NCBI GenBank assembly: GCA_900537185.1
Contig: LS999829.1
Location: 536,047-600,046, forward strand
Source of the DNA: Cytophagales bacterium Alg240-R148
GTDB taxonomy: Bacteria; Bacteroidota; Bacteroidia; Cytophagales; Cyclobacteriaceae
DNA length: 64,000 nucleotides
Direction of reading: 5' to 3'
Of the stretch, positions 54,589-63,992 are shown in pieces. The position numbers and the translations under genes were made by a program. How positions within the stretch are numbered: the stretch's first letter is position 1; each line of letters starts with the position of its first letter. Under the pieces are notes generated by a model, which worked only from the letters and a program-made list of their open reading frames with translations, searched no databases and was not told the DNA's origin.

Positions 54589-55974
54589 TTATTCAAATCT
54601 AAACTGATACATCAAAACAAACATGCCCTTGTAGCCATCCATTTCAACTTTATCGCTTCTTTCGTAATAAATAGGTCGGAATTGATAATTAATGGCAAAC
54701 CTTGACAAATGTCCTTTTAACAACCAGTTCATGCCTACATCGTATGCCAACATAGGGTCGTCCAGTTGGTTGTAGGCCGCATATTGGATGGATAGGTTTG
54801 GCTGTAACCTTCCCCTTGCTAACTCCTTGGTCAAATACCCAATTTGTAAATAAAAGGCATTGCCACTCCCTATTATCGGGTAAGCATTTCCTCTGCCGTT
54901 GAAACTGGCTAGATCCGTATCAACGAATGCCGCCGGGTTGTTGACCCCAATATTTCTAACAAAATTAGGACCAAAATCATAATAAAAATAAGCGAGATAA
55001 GCAGTAAATGCATTCTTTTCTACTGGATCGAAAGGGTGTTCGTAAAACAAATCCATGGCCATCAAGTTCATGTCGTTGTATTGCACATTGCCTTGTTCTA
55101 GGTGGTAGGTTCGGCTGCCTTCTACTTCAAAGCCTGCACCAAATGTTAACATGTCTTTTTCTCCCAAATAAGAACCTATGCCAAATGGAGTATTGTTGCC
55201 ATCCTTATCTTTCATATGCCATTTAAAGTAACCAGACATTCCGAAAGACCCATCCAGTTTGGAGTCGGTAAACTTCGCTACTCCTTCTTCCGGTCCTCCA
55301 GACAACAAGCTTTCATCATCAATTACTTGGGGTTTGTAGGTAGTAATGCGGTAGTCCAGCTTGCCTTTTTGACCTTTAAAAAAGATGGATAAATTTCTAA
55401 GCAGATCGTCTGTAATATTAATAGTTGGCTGCGCAACTATAGGTACATCCAAGCTTAAGGACCTATTGGGGCTTGGAGAAGAATACCTACTCAACCCCTT
55501 CCAAGCCGATTTACCTACCCCAACATGAAGCCATGGGGCGTGTCTGAATTCAGAATAGGCATCCAAAATGTTGATGCTCGTTTTTTTGTTCGAAAGGAAG
55601 TTAACATTGTTAACGCCCATGTTAAAGGAAAAAAAAGTTTTTGAAGCTATCAAACCACTGATGCCCAACCGAAAACGCCTTAATGAAATATCGGTGACTT
55701 CGCTTGCAGGAGCATCTAGGGCAATCAAAGAGCCAGGGTTCAACTCCGTGTGTCGAAACCAAGTTTGCAAACTGCCTGTGAACTTGATATAGTACCCTTC
55801 GGCTTTATTAATATCAAACCGGAAGGGTTTGTTTTTGGTCTTAGCTCCTTCTTCCTGCCAAGAATCTTCTTGAGCAATTAACTTGAAAGAGCATAGAACC
55901 AATAAAAACACTACTGCAAATACCTTGAAGACAAGACATCGTTGTGTTCTAAAATTAGCTTTTAAGTTGTACAT
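54589..55974 (-). CDS. Large outer-membrane porin-like protein
   Basis: 461 residues from the Met with a good signal peptide (FKVFAVVFLLVLCSFKLIAQ, cleavage near IAQ); the frame continues upstream over the divergent gene and is not supported. The mature part has KAEGYYIKFTGSLQTWFRHTELNPG, DISLRRFRLGISGLIA and many strands with aromatic ends (LHVGVGKSAWKGLSRYSS, FTAYLAYFYYDFGPNF, FYLQIGYLTKEL), and ends with GMFVLMYQFRF, a barrel C-terminus with terminal aromatic residues. It resembles porins of the phosphate-selective/OprO kind, but no specific substrate can be named. Confidence 0.8.
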   Translation of the reverse strand: MYNLKANFRTQRCLVFKVFAVVFLLVLCSFKLIAQEDSWQEEGAKTKNKPFRFDINKAEGYYIKFTGSLQTWFRHTELNPGSLIALDAPASEVTDISLRRFRLGISGLIASKTFFSFNMGVNNVNFLSNKKTSINILDAYSEFRHAPWLHVGVGKSAWKGLSRYSSPSPNRSLSLDVPIVAQPTINITDDLLRNLSIFFKGQKGKLDYRITTYKPQVIDDESLLSGGPEEGVAKFTDSKLDGSFGMSGYFKWHMKDKDGNNTPFGIGSYLGEKDMLTFGAGFEVEGSRTYHLEQGNVQYNDMNLMAMDLFYEHPFDPVEKNAFTAYLAYFYYDFGPNFVRNIGVNNPAAFVDTDLASFNGRGNAYPIIGSGNAFYLQIGYLTKELARGRLQPNLSIQYAAYNQLDDPMLAYDVGMNWLLKGHLSRFAINYQFRPIYYERSDKVEMDGYKGMFVLMYQFRFE

Positions 55975-56031
55975 GGAAGATTTTAACAATACTTTTAGAG
56001 TTCGAAATCCTAAATTTAATATTTTTTTATT

Positions 56032-56280
56032 ATGCCTGCGCATGAAACAAAAGTTTGTGAAATTTGTGGTACCAATTTTGAATGCAAAGTAGGCAATGTC
56101 ACAGAATGTCAATGTTTTGGAGTAAAATTAAATCCAGAAGAGCAATTGTTTATAAAAAACAAATACAACGATTGTTTGTGTGCCAATTGTATGCAAGCAG
56201 TAAAAAGTAAATACCATGCCGGAAAACAAGTAGACAAAATGAATGCCGTCATTGGCAATGAAAGATTTAACAAAAAATGA
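56032..56280 (+). CDS. Small cysteine-rich (CWC-type) protein
   Basis: 82 residues with eight Cys: C9 and C12 (KVCEICG), C18, C26 and C28 (TECQCFG), and C48, C50 and C53 (DCLCANCMQ). The pattern of pairs is that of cysteine-rich CWC zinc-binding proteins. It has no signal peptide, so it should be a cytosolic metal-binding protein. Its stop overlaps the start of the next gene by 4 bases (ATGA). It is divergent from the porin. Confidence 0.75.
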   Translation: MPAHETKVCEICGTNFECKVGNVTECQCFGVKLNPEEQLFIKNKYNDCLCANCMQAVKSKYHAGKQVDKMNAVIGNERFNKK

Positions 56281-56819
56281 AAACGAGAGAAATTCAGCTT
56301 AACAAAACCAAATTGATCGCATTATCGGGCGCATCTATGCTCTTTGTTGTACTCGGAATGGCCTTTGTGTGGGGTGCTTACAATGGCAATATTAATTCAA
56401 GCAACTTATTTAACAATACTACCGCCATTTTTATTATTGGTTTGGTTGCAGTCGTTTTTTTTGGCTTTGGTTTGGTTCTTCTACTTAAAAAACTAAAAGA
56501 AAACAAACCTGGCTTGGTTGTTTCTGAACTTGGAATTTTTGACAATTCAAGCGCCAACAGCTCTGGGTGGATTGCATGGGAAGATATTACGGACATACAA
56601 CAACTTTCGGTTTGGGGGCAAAAATTTATAGTCATTCCAATTAAAAACCCAAAGCAGTTAATAGATGCCACCAATAGTTTTTGGAAGAAAAAAAACCTCC
56701 AGGCCAACTTCAAAAGTTATGGATCTCCTATCAACATCAACACAGGTAGTTTAAAAATAAAACACCAAGAACTTGTCCAAATTCTGGAAGAATCTTTTCT
56801 TTATTATAAAAAGCCATAA
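56277..56819 (+). CDS. Small membrane protein of the STM3941 kind
   Basis: 180 residues. Two hydrophobic segments (LIALSGASMLFVVLGMAFVWG and AIFIIGLVAVVFFGFGLVLLL) near the N-terminus are followed by a soluble domain starting with LVVSELGIFDNSS and SGWIAWEDITDIQQL, a fold like PH-domain membrane proteins. The pattern fits the STM3941 family, whose role is not known. It overlaps the CWC gene by 4 bases and precedes the DUF1287 gene by 10 bases, making a three-gene unit. Confidence 0.75.
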   Translation: MKTREIQLNKTKLIALSGASMLFVVLGMAFVWGAYNGNINSSNLFNNTTAIFIIGLVAVVFFGFGLVLLLKKLKENKPGLVVSELGIFDNSSANSSGWIAWEDITDIQQLSVWGQKFIVIPIKNPKQLIDATNSFWKKKNLQANFKSYGSPININTGSLKIKHQELVQILEESFLYYKKP

Positions 56820-56829
56820 CCCACTACAA

Positions 56830-57408
56830 ATGATATTGCGCTGTATAATTTTTTTATTATTTGTTGTTCCAACACTTGTTTCGGGCCAATCCCAAAAGGC
56901 AGTAGAATTGTCTGAAAAGGCCTTGAAACTGACCAAAACGAAGGTAGTATACGATCCATCCTACTTTTCAATGGCCTATCCTGGAGGGGATGTTCCTGCC
57001 GGAAAAGGGGTATGTACCGATGTGGTTGTAAGAGCGTTCAGAGGCATGGGGCTGGACTTGCAAAAAGAGGTGCACGAAGATATGCAAGCACATTTTTCTT
57101 CCTACCCCTCTAACTGGGGTTTAACTAGAACCGATAAAAACATAGACCACCGTAGGGTGCCAAACTTACAAACTTTTTTCAAAAGAAAGGGAAAAAGCAT
57201 CGCGATTACAACGCAATCCAAGGACTATCTTCCGGGGGATGTTGTGGCTTGGAACTTAGGAGGAGGCACCACCCATATTGGCATCGTTTCTAGTATAAAA
57301 AGTAAAGACGACAAGCGGTATCAAATCGTTCATAACATTGGTGCCGGTCAGGTACTAGAAGATTGTTTGTTTAGTTTTAAAATTATTGGTCACTACCGGT
57401 ACTATTAA
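56830..57408 (+). CDS. DUF1287 family exported protein (NlpC/P60-like fold)
   Basis: 192 residues from the ATG with a signal peptide (CIIFLLFVVPTLVSGQ); the frame is open upstream within the preceding gene. Conserved features are YDPSYFSMAYPGGDVP, Cys62 in GVCTDVVVRAFR, NIDHRRVPNLQ, and His149 in GDVVAWNLGGGTTHIGIV. The Cys/His arrangement is that of NlpC/P60-type cysteine peptidases or amidases. The periplasmic role is probably cell-wall related; the substrate is unknown. Confidence 0.85.
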   Translation: MILRCIIFLLFVVPTLVSGQSQKAVELSEKALKLTKTKVVYDPSYFSMAYPGGDVPAGKGVCTDVVVRAFRGMGLDLQKEVHEDMQAHFSSYPSNWGLTRTDKNIDHRRVPNLQTFFKRKGKSIAITTQSKDYLPGDVVAWNLGGGTTHIGIVSSIKSKDDKRYQIVHNIGAGQVLEDCLFSFKIIGHYRYY

Positions 57409-57463
57409 TGCCATGTTCGCTGTATCAATTCCTACTTGGGTTGTACACTAAAACATTTCAAAC

Positions 57464-57501
57464 GTGTCCCCTTCCCTTCTTTAGAAGAAGGGAAGGGACA
57501 C
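57464..57501. terminator. Long bulged hairpin between convergent genes
   Basis: The 18-base left arm (57464-57481) and the 17-base right arm (57485-57501) pair fully except for one bulged C, with a 3-base loop. There is no T-run on either side, so it may stop transcription poorly and instead be an RNA end-protecting structure. It lies between the DUF1287 gene and the peptidase fusion. Confidence 0.6.
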
Positions 57502-57517
57502 TTCATAACTTTACCAA

Positions 57518-60500
57518 TTAAAACTCATATGTGTTATCGGTAAATACCTTATCTGGTCTAGTACCATATGGGTCAATACCCACCATTTTTGGTTTTTTGT
57601 CTACTATAATTTTAACTGTTTTTGTATTTGAATCCATAACATGGGCTTGGTAGTAAATTACATCTTTGTCCTCGTCTGATTGGGGGTCATTTGTAAACAA
57701 ACCAATGTATATAGGTTCATTAATTTCTATTTTCTTCGAGCTACCATCTTCTTGTACTTCTTCTCTGCTTGAGTTGAATTGCATTTCGACTACAAAACGG
57801 CCTCCTTCCAATGGTTTAATAGAAGCAGTTTCTATTGACAAATCATACAAAATAACCCTTTTGAGCCAATCGTCCATTAATATTTGTTGTTGGACATCTG
57901 CCTCTTCCTTCAATTCCTTGATTAAATCCAAGGAGGTGGCTGTCATTTCGGGTTGGTCTCTGAATTTTTTGGTGAAATCAAAAAGGGCCTGATTAACTTT
58001 TTTCTCGCCAATTAAATCTTTTATAGAAGCCAAAGACAACAAGCTTTTACCATAACCCAAATAAGACTCATCCTCCATTAAATAAATTGGTGGTTCCGGG
58101 CCATCGGCATAGGCTCTACCGCTAAAATACCGTTGGTGCGCTGTCCGATTTAATTGCCATTGAGACTTCTTTCCGTACATTTTATCCATTACTACCAATT
58201 CTGTGTACTTGGCAAGCCCTTCTATTATCAACAGTGCTCCTTCTGTGGAAGCCGGAGACATAATACACCCCCACCACTGGTGGGCTACCTCGTGAATGGT
58301 GCGTTTGGCAACTAAATCAAAATGAGGAGACTTGGATACATCAATCAAATACAAATTATTTTCAACCATGCTGATATTACCTACGTGTGCTGCCCCTCCA
58401 AACCCCCAATGCCCTGGAACTTCAGAAATTCTTAATTCTTTATAAGGGTAATATCCAAAATTCTTGCTGCAATACGCCAAGGCCTCGCTGCCGCTGTTTT
58501 CGATTACATCAATGTTAAATCCATGTTCCTTTTTAAAATATTGAATTAGATCGACAGAATTGGCTTTTTTGTTTCGCACTTCATATGCAGCCGAAAAATA
58601 GGCCAGTCTGGGCACGGCAATTCCAGGAACTTTGTATTGGAAGTAATTCCTCCCCTGTTCCGTCCACGAATCTATGAGGTTGCCACTTCCTATAGCAATT
58701 TGACCATTTTCCGTTGAAACTATTGTCTCATAACTTGCTTTGCTTAACCCTGCATCAAAATCGTGCATGTGGCTTTCTGAAATTGTCTCCTCCTCTTTTT
58801 TTGGAAGCCCGCGTTTCGCTCTTTCCATATTATCCATTATTTCAACTCCTGATCTATAAACAAGACTTGGCTCGAAGGCCTCATGCATTAAATAACTTCC
58901 ATTGTTTACAATGTCTGTGGCCGTTTCATACCCATCCAAAGATTTAGTTAGGGCATATCCATACCCAATACTTTTGCCTGGAAGTACAGGTTTTTTAATT
59001 TCAAAAAGGTAAACACCTAAAAGATCGTTTTCTTCTAACAAAGTGGCTCCTTCTAACCAAATTGTATCCAAAGCAATTTTCTCCGTTACCATCACGGTAG
59101 CAATAGGTTCTTCACTGTTATTTTTCAACTGGTAATTCGCTGAAATTTTAACGGTACTGGTAGATGGAAAAAGAGCCACTTGGGTTTTCATTTTATCAAA
59201 ATGCAACCGAGCGATATCGTCGTATTGTTCGTACAACTTTTCATAGGATTCTTTTTCATCCAAAACATCCGAGGCTGTTTTGTAGTCCATTAAAATGTTT
59301 CTATTGTAATAAACAATTGATCCCATGCCGGCAAATCCCAACAAGGCCACCAACAGTACCGTTATTTGTTCTTTTTTCCACGATCCCATCAATTGATGCA
59401 GCTTTTCTTTGTATCCAGTGAGCATGCCCCTTTGCCACAACTTAAAAGATATTAACACCATCACTGCTCCCATAGAAAACCAGTACACAACCATATGGTG
59501 GGTCATTTTAGCTAAACCTGAAAAACCAGCCATGTTGGTAAATTCAGGGACTGGAATATACCCCAATTTTAGCATTGGGTGTTCAATTCCAATATAAGAA
59601 GAGAGCGATCCTCCTAAAAAAAATATGGTTAAAGTAGTTATGCCCATCCCCAAGTATTTATTATTGACTATACTTTGAACAAACACGGCATAAAAACAAT
59701 AGAACAACATGGACGCCCCTTGGAAATAATACAATGCAGCATACTGGTTCCAGTCCGGCTGAATTCTGCCATCCACCAACTGGAACAGAACTGCCAAAAA
59801 TATGGCCAACGTAATCAGTACCATGGGCAGCAAGGCCACGGTAATTACCTTACTAAAAAAGAAAAAACGATTGGACACCGGTAAAACATCTACCATTCCA
59901 TTAATTTTCAATCCCCTTTCTTTCCAAACTATTTCACCGCTGTAAAATACAATGAGCATCAATGAGAATATTGGCAACGGTTCTGAAAAAAGCTCAATTA
60001 ATAAGTTTGTAAATGGATACCAACTATCGTTGTAAGTACCTCCCTCGTATATTCTGGAATACATTTCCATAAATACTATTACCAACCAAAAACTATTGAT
60101 AGCCAAAAAAGGCAAACTCTTCAAAACATTCCTACATTCCAACCTCAACAACCGGAAGCCACTGAGCCATTTTTGTTGCAGATTGAAAGTAGTTTCCACT
60201 GCAAAGTACTGCCTATTGCTTTGATTTTTAGTTTCAATTGTCTTCTTGTTCCCTTTTGTTTTGGATACTTTAAAGGTAAATCTCCAATAGCCAAGCCCTA
60301 AAACCAAAAATGAAAAGACCATCCACCCCACTCTATTCCACAATAAAAAGCCTCCCAAATGAAGAGACAGATTGTTTTTTTCAAAAGCAGTCCAATACAT
60401 AGTTTGTTCATGAAAAGCTGAAAGACCAAGGGGGTCTAGAAGGGCTGCCAGTTGCATGGACTCAGGAGATGCAGGAACGGAGCTGGCCATTATTGGTGAG

Positions 60501-61075
60501 TTTAAAAACGCCGAACACAATAAGTAAAGCACATAAATTAAGATAGCCGTGGCATAAACGGCCATGTTGTTTTTAGTCCAAACCCCTACAGTATATAGGA
60601 TGGCTGAACAAATAAACACATTTGGAAGCACCAACAAACTCCAATTCCAAAAATAAGGAAACAGGCTAAAATGGGTTAATTTTGCAGGGTCTATTCCAGG
60701 AAATAATGTTCCTAAGAAAAAGCCAGGCAGGATAAAACTGTATACGAGCAAGCTAAAAACAAAGACCCCGATAAACCTGGATATAAAGAACTGATTTTTA
60801 TTAATGGAAGTAGAATAGATAATCTCTTCAAACCCTTGTTGTTTGTCTCTTATTGCCCCACTGATTACAAAAAACATAATTATAAATCCCGAGCTCATCG
60901 TAAACAGGCCTAAGGTAAAACCAATTTGATGGCCCGAATTGATGTATACATTGGCTGGTGCGTACCCTGTACTTCCAACCATAGTCCCTAACAACAAAAA
61001 CAAAATAGACAACAATACAAATGCCTTTTGTTTCTTTTGTAGGTGCAGTTCGAATAACAATAAATTCTTAAGCAT
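57518..61075 (-). CDS. ABC-2 permease fused to a membrane M1-type aminopeptidase
   Basis: 1185 residues. The first about 560 residues hold some 12 hydrophobic segments in two ABC-2 halves (for example SILFLLLGTMVGSTGY, GFIIMFFVISG, FLILVLGLGYW-type spans). Residues about 620-1130 form an M1 peptidase: zinc ligands His928 and His932 in HEVAHQWWG with Glu929, third ligand Glu952 (HEXXH-X19-E instead of the usual X18), and a changed exopeptidase motif (ISMVEN instead of GAMEN). Such fusions are known in Bacteroidota. The start overlaps the ABC ATPase gene by 8 bases. The ATPase and permease form one transporter; the peptidase domain should be periplasmic. Confidence 0.88.
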   Translation of the reverse strand: MLKNLLLFELHLQKKQKAFVLLSILFLLLGTMVGSTGYAPANVYINSGHQIGFTLGLFTMSSGFIIMFFVISGAIRDKQQGFEEIIYSTSINKNQFFISRFIGVFVFSLLVYSFILPGFFLGTLFPGIDPAKLTHFSLFPYFWNWSLLVLPNVFICSAILYTVGVWTKNNMAVYATAILIYVLYLLCSAFLNSPIMASSVPASPESMQLAALLDPLGLSAFHEQTMYWTAFEKNNLSLHLGGFLLWNRVGWMVFSFLVLGLGYWRFTFKVSKTKGNKKTIETKNQSNRQYFAVETTFNLQQKWLSGFRLLRLECRNVLKSLPFLAINSFWLVIVFMEMYSRIYEGGTYNDSWYPFTNLLIELFSEPLPIFSLMLIVFYSGEIVWKERGLKINGMVDVLPVSNRFFFFSKVITVALLPMVLITLAIFLAVLFQLVDGRIQPDWNQYAALYYFQGASMLFYCFYAVFVQSIVNNKYLGMGITTLTIFFLGGSLSSYIGIEHPMLKLGYIPVPEFTNMAGFSGLAKMTHHMVVYWFSMGAVMVLISFKLWQRGMLTGYKEKLHQLMGSWKKEQITVLLVALLGFAGMGSIVYYNRNILMDYKTASDVLDEKESYEKLYEQYDDIARLHFDKMKTQVALFPSTSTVKISANYQLKNNSEEPIATVMVTEKIALDTIWLEGATLLEENDLLGVYLFEIKKPVLPGKSIGYGYALTKSLDGYETATDIVNNGSYLMHEAFEPSLVYRSGVEIMDNMERAKRGLPKKEEETISESHMHDFDAGLSKASYETIVSTENGQIAIGSGNLIDSWTEQGRNYFQYKVPGIAVPRLAYFSAAYEVRNKKANSVDLIQYFKKEHGFNIDVIENSGSEALAYCSKNFGYYPYKELRISEVPGHWGFGGAAHVGNISMVENNLYLIDVSKSPHFDLVAKRTIHEVAHQWWGCIMSPASTEGALLIIEGLAKYTELVVMDKMYGKKSQWQLNRTAHQRYFSGRAYADGPEPPIYLMEDESYLGYGKSLLSLASIKDLIGEKKVNQALFDFTKKFRDQPEMTATSLDLIKELKEEADVQQQILMDDWLKRVILYDLSIETASIKPLEGGRFVVEMQFNSSREEVQEDGSSKKIEINEPIYIGLFTNDPQSDEDKDVIYYQAHVMDSNTKTVKIIVDKKPKMVGIDPYGTRPDKVFTDNTYEF

Positions 61076-61961
61076 GGGCAGTTTGGTTTTTATATTGGTT
61101 AAGGGCGTTAAAATAAACGTCTTCTAGAATGGGCTTCACTGCTTTGAATCCTGTTTCAGGTTGGTCCAAGGATAGCACACTAATTTGGGTTTGCCCAGAA
61201 ATTAATTTAGAGGACAAGACTGTGAATGCCTTATCGTAATCATCAAAACTAGACCTTTCAATTGTTTTAGTCCATATTTTTTTATCCAAGGAATCCGTCA
61301 ATTGTGAAGGCACTCCTTCCTCTACGATAGTACCTTCAGCTAAAATGGCCATTTTAGAGCACAAATTGTAAACGTCTTCCACTATGTGGGTGGATAAAAT
61401 CACCACAACATTATCGCCAATGGCACTGAGTAAATTTAAAAATCGGTTCCGTTCTTCAGGATCCAATCCGGCAGTTGGTTCGTCCACTATAATTATTTTA
61501 GGATCTCCCAACAAAGCTTGCGCTATACCGAACCGTTGCTTCATTCCTCCAGAAAAAGTATGTACCGACTTTTTGCGGTGCTGGTACAGGTTGGTTTGTT
61601 CCAAAAGCAAGCCCACCTGATTTTTTCGTGCACCTTTGTTTTGTATGCCCTTTAATACAGCGATGTGGTCCAGTAATTTTTCTGCTGAAATTTTTGGATA
61701 CACCCCAAACTCTTGGGGCAAATACCCCAACTGGGTTCTAATCATTTGAGGCGTTTGTGCAATATCGGTACCATTAAACAATACCGATCCTTGTGTTGGG
61801 TTTTGTAATGTTGCAATGGTGCGCATTAAAGTCGATTTTCCTGCGCCATTGGCTCCCAGAAGCCCATACATGCCATTGCCGATTTCTAGGGAGACATGGT
61901 TAAGTGCTTTTACTCCATTGGGATACACCTTTGAAAGTTGTTTGATCTTGAGCGTGTTCAT
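61068..61961 (-). CDS. ABC transporter ATP-binding protein
   Basis: 297 residues. Walker A GANGAGKST at 36-44, signature FSGGMKQR from 136, Walker B IIIVDE at 156-161 followed by PTAGLDPEERNR. A C-terminal extension (about 225-297) has no clear motifs. It is the ATPase of the ABC-2/peptidase fusion, whose gene overlaps its end by 8 bases. The start is an ATG with 206 bases to the divergent sensor kinase gene. Confidence 0.93.
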   Translation of the reverse strand: MNTLKIKQLSKVYPNGVKALNHVSLEIGNGMYGLLGANGAGKSTLMRTIATLQNPTQGSVLFNGTDIAQTPQMIRTQLGYLPQEFGVYPKISAEKLLDHIAVLKGIQNKGARKNQVGLLLEQTNLYQHRKKSVHTFSGGMKQRFGIAQALLGDPKIIIVDEPTAGLDPEERNRFLNLLSAIGDNVVVILSTHIVEDVYNLCSKMAILAEGTIVEEGVPSQLTDSLDKKIWTKTIERSSFDDYDKAFTVLSSKLISGQTQISVLSLDQPETGFKAVKPILEDVYFNALNQYKNQTAHA

Positions 61962-62167
61962 TGTGTTGTTGTTTTTTTATTTCTTCAATACTAGAACGCC
62001 TTTACCACAGCAACAAAAAAGAATGACCAACAAGGGCATTTGCTCTCCCATCAAAAGTACAATAGCGTTGAATCACATTGGAAATTAAAAAAGGAGTGTT
62101 CGACTCCAAAACAATGCTGTTGGTACAAAAATTTGTAGTCTTTTGTAGTTATCCCTACCTTCGAAGC

Positions 62168-63298
62168 ATGCAGCATGCAATTAAAAAATACGTTGGGTTC
62201 TTTTATGGATTATTAGCAACAGTTGCCATTATGGCTTCACTTTATGCCATTGGGTTCATCATTATTAGAGACTTTTACACCTTCGAAGTTGCATTTCTAT
62301 TTCTTTTTTGGTGGCTGGTAATTTCCTGGCCTTTTTACAAATGGCACTATATAAAAAAACATAAAAAGCGTTATTCTAAAGCCCTCGTTTTACTGCTTCT
62401 GTTGGTAGTTACAATGATAACAGACAGCTATTTTGATACGGCAGACAACCCCTTGACAATTTCACTTTTGGTAGTATTTTGGATGGGAGTGGTATACCTA
62501 GCTTTTCCTAAATTTTTCTTAAAATACAAATGGTTCATTCTTATCCCTTATGGTATTTCTACGGCTCATTTCATATATGTGCGTGTATTTTCTGGAGATT
62601 TGGAATATTATCTCAACCATGAAAAAGGTTTTGCACTCACTTTGTTTATGATTCCCATTCCAATTGTGGTTGTTATTTGGATTTACGAGCAATACAAGTG
62701 GCTTCAATCCTTAAAAGAAGAAAAAGCAAGTACAGAACTGGCGCTACTAAAGTCTCAAATAAACCCACACTTTTTTTTCAACACCCTCAACAACCTCTAT
62801 GCTTTAACAGTAAAACAATCGGAGCAGGCGCCAGCTGTGGTCTTAAAACTTTCAGAAATGATGCGCTATACAATTTATGAAGGCAAAAAAGAGCTGGTAG
62901 ATTTGAACAAAGAAGTGGATTATATGAATAACTTTATTGAGCTGCATAAAATACGGTACCACAGAAATGTAGATATTAGTTTTAATGTGGAAGTAGATGG
63001 CAATCCAAGGGTTGCTCCTTTGTTGTTTATAATACTAATCGAAAATGCCATCAAACACGGGGTCGAAAGCATGTCGGAACATGCTTTTGTTCATATTTCC
63101 ATGCAAGGCAACGAAAAAGCAATTAATTTTGAAATCGAAAACAATTACAATCCGTCGGAAAGAAATTCGGAAATTGGAATAGGAATGAATAATTTAAAAA
63201 GGCGGTTGGTACATACCTACAAAAACGATTATTCACTGGATATAAAAGAAGCTGACCAACTGTACAAAGTTCAACTTACAATACAATTGCATGATTAA
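62168..63298 (+). CDS. LytS-family membrane sensor histidine kinase
   Basis: 376 residues from the ATG at 62168 (MQHAIKKYVGF); in-frame codons up to 30 positions earlier are less likely because they lie in an unusual hydrophobic-poor stretch. Four to five spans in the first 190 residues (ATVAIMASLYAIGFIII, FWWLVISWPFYKWHY) precede the His_kinase core: KSQINPHFFFNTLNNL with the phospho-acceptor His201, and FIILIENAIKHGVES in the ATPase domain. The response regulator overlaps its end by 8 bases. Divergent from the ABC/peptidase operon, which suggests control of that transporter. Confidence 0.9.
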   Translation: MQHAIKKYVGFFYGLLATVAIMASLYAIGFIIIRDFYTFEVAFLFLFWWLVISWPFYKWHYIKKHKKRYSKALVLLLLLVVTMITDSYFDTADNPLTISLLVVFWMGVVYLAFPKFFLKYKWFILIPYGISTAHFIYVRVFSGDLEYYLNHEKGFALTLFMIPIPIVVVIWIYEQYKWLQSLKEEKASTELALLKSQINPHFFFNTLNNLYALTVKQSEQAPAVVLKLSEMMRYTIYEGKKELVDLNKEVDYMNNFIELHKIRYHRNVDISFNVEVDGNPRVAPLLFIILIENAIKHGVESMSEHAFVHISMQGNEKAINFEIENNYNPSERNSEIGIGMNNLKRRLVHTYKNDYSLDIKEADQLYKVQLTIQLHD

Positions 63299-63992
63299 AT
63301 ACCTCATAGTGGACGATGAACCACTAGCCCATGAACTAATTGAAGAGTTTTGTTCTATGTTGCCCCATATGGAACTACAAGCACATTGTTTCAATGCGAT
63401 GGAGGCCCTTCAATACCTCAACCAGAACAAGGTGGATTTAATGTTTTTGGATTTGAACATGCCTAAATTAAAAGGTTTCGAGTTTCTAAGAACATTGTCC
63501 AATCCACCAAAAGTAATTGTAACTACTGCCTACCAAGAACATGCATTGGAAGGTTTTGAGCTTAACGTTGTGGACTACTTGTTAAAACCATTCAGTTTTG
63601 ACAGGCTGGTTAAAGCAATAAATAAATCGATGGAGGGACCCCAAAAAACACCTAAGGCCAATGACACCATCAGCCCATCCCCAACCTATCCTTCTTTTTT
63701 TGTAAAAGGCGATAAAAAATACCACCGCATTGCCGCATCAAAAATTTTATTTATTGAAGCCTATGGCAATTATTCTAAGATATTTTTAGAAGAAGAAATG
63801 ATTTTAGCCCATGAAAAAATATCCCACCTTGAATCGATGTTGCCCGTAGGTAATTTCCTAAGAATTCATAAATCATTTATCGTACACAAAGACAAAATAA
63901 GTACCATTGAAGGCAATAGAATTAAAATTGAGGACCATGCCATACCCATTGGACAGACTTACCGCAATAATGTTAATTCGTTGCTTGGGTGA
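63291..63992 (+). CDS. LytTR-family response regulator
   Basis: 233 residues. Receiver domain with VDDEPLAHELIEEF, phospho-acceptor Asp54 in LMFLDLNMPKLKG, and the conserved Lys in DYLLKPFSFDRL; LytTR domain (about 135-230) with FFVKGDKKYHRIAASKILFIEAYGNY and LRIHKSFIVH. It forms a pair with the preceding kinase (8-base overlap). The stop lies 8 bases before the window end. Confidence 0.93.
   Translation: MIKYLIVDDEPLAHELIEEFCSMLPHMELQAHCFNAMEALQYLNQNKVDLMFLDLNMPKLKGFEFLRTLSNPPKVIVTTAYQEHALEGFELNVVDYLLKPFSFDRLVKAINKSMEGPQKTPKANDTISPSPTYPSFFVKGDKKYHRIAASKILFIEAYGNYSKIFLEEEMILAHEKISHLESMLPVGNFLRIHKSFIVHKDKISTIEGNRIKIEDHAIPIGQTYRNNVNSLLG

Noticed and set aside
62132-62163. TTTG and TACCTTCG before the second sensor kinase as promoter
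   Set aside because: The -7 element has one mismatch and lies only a few bases from the start codon, which would make the mRNA leaderless; the evidence is too thin.
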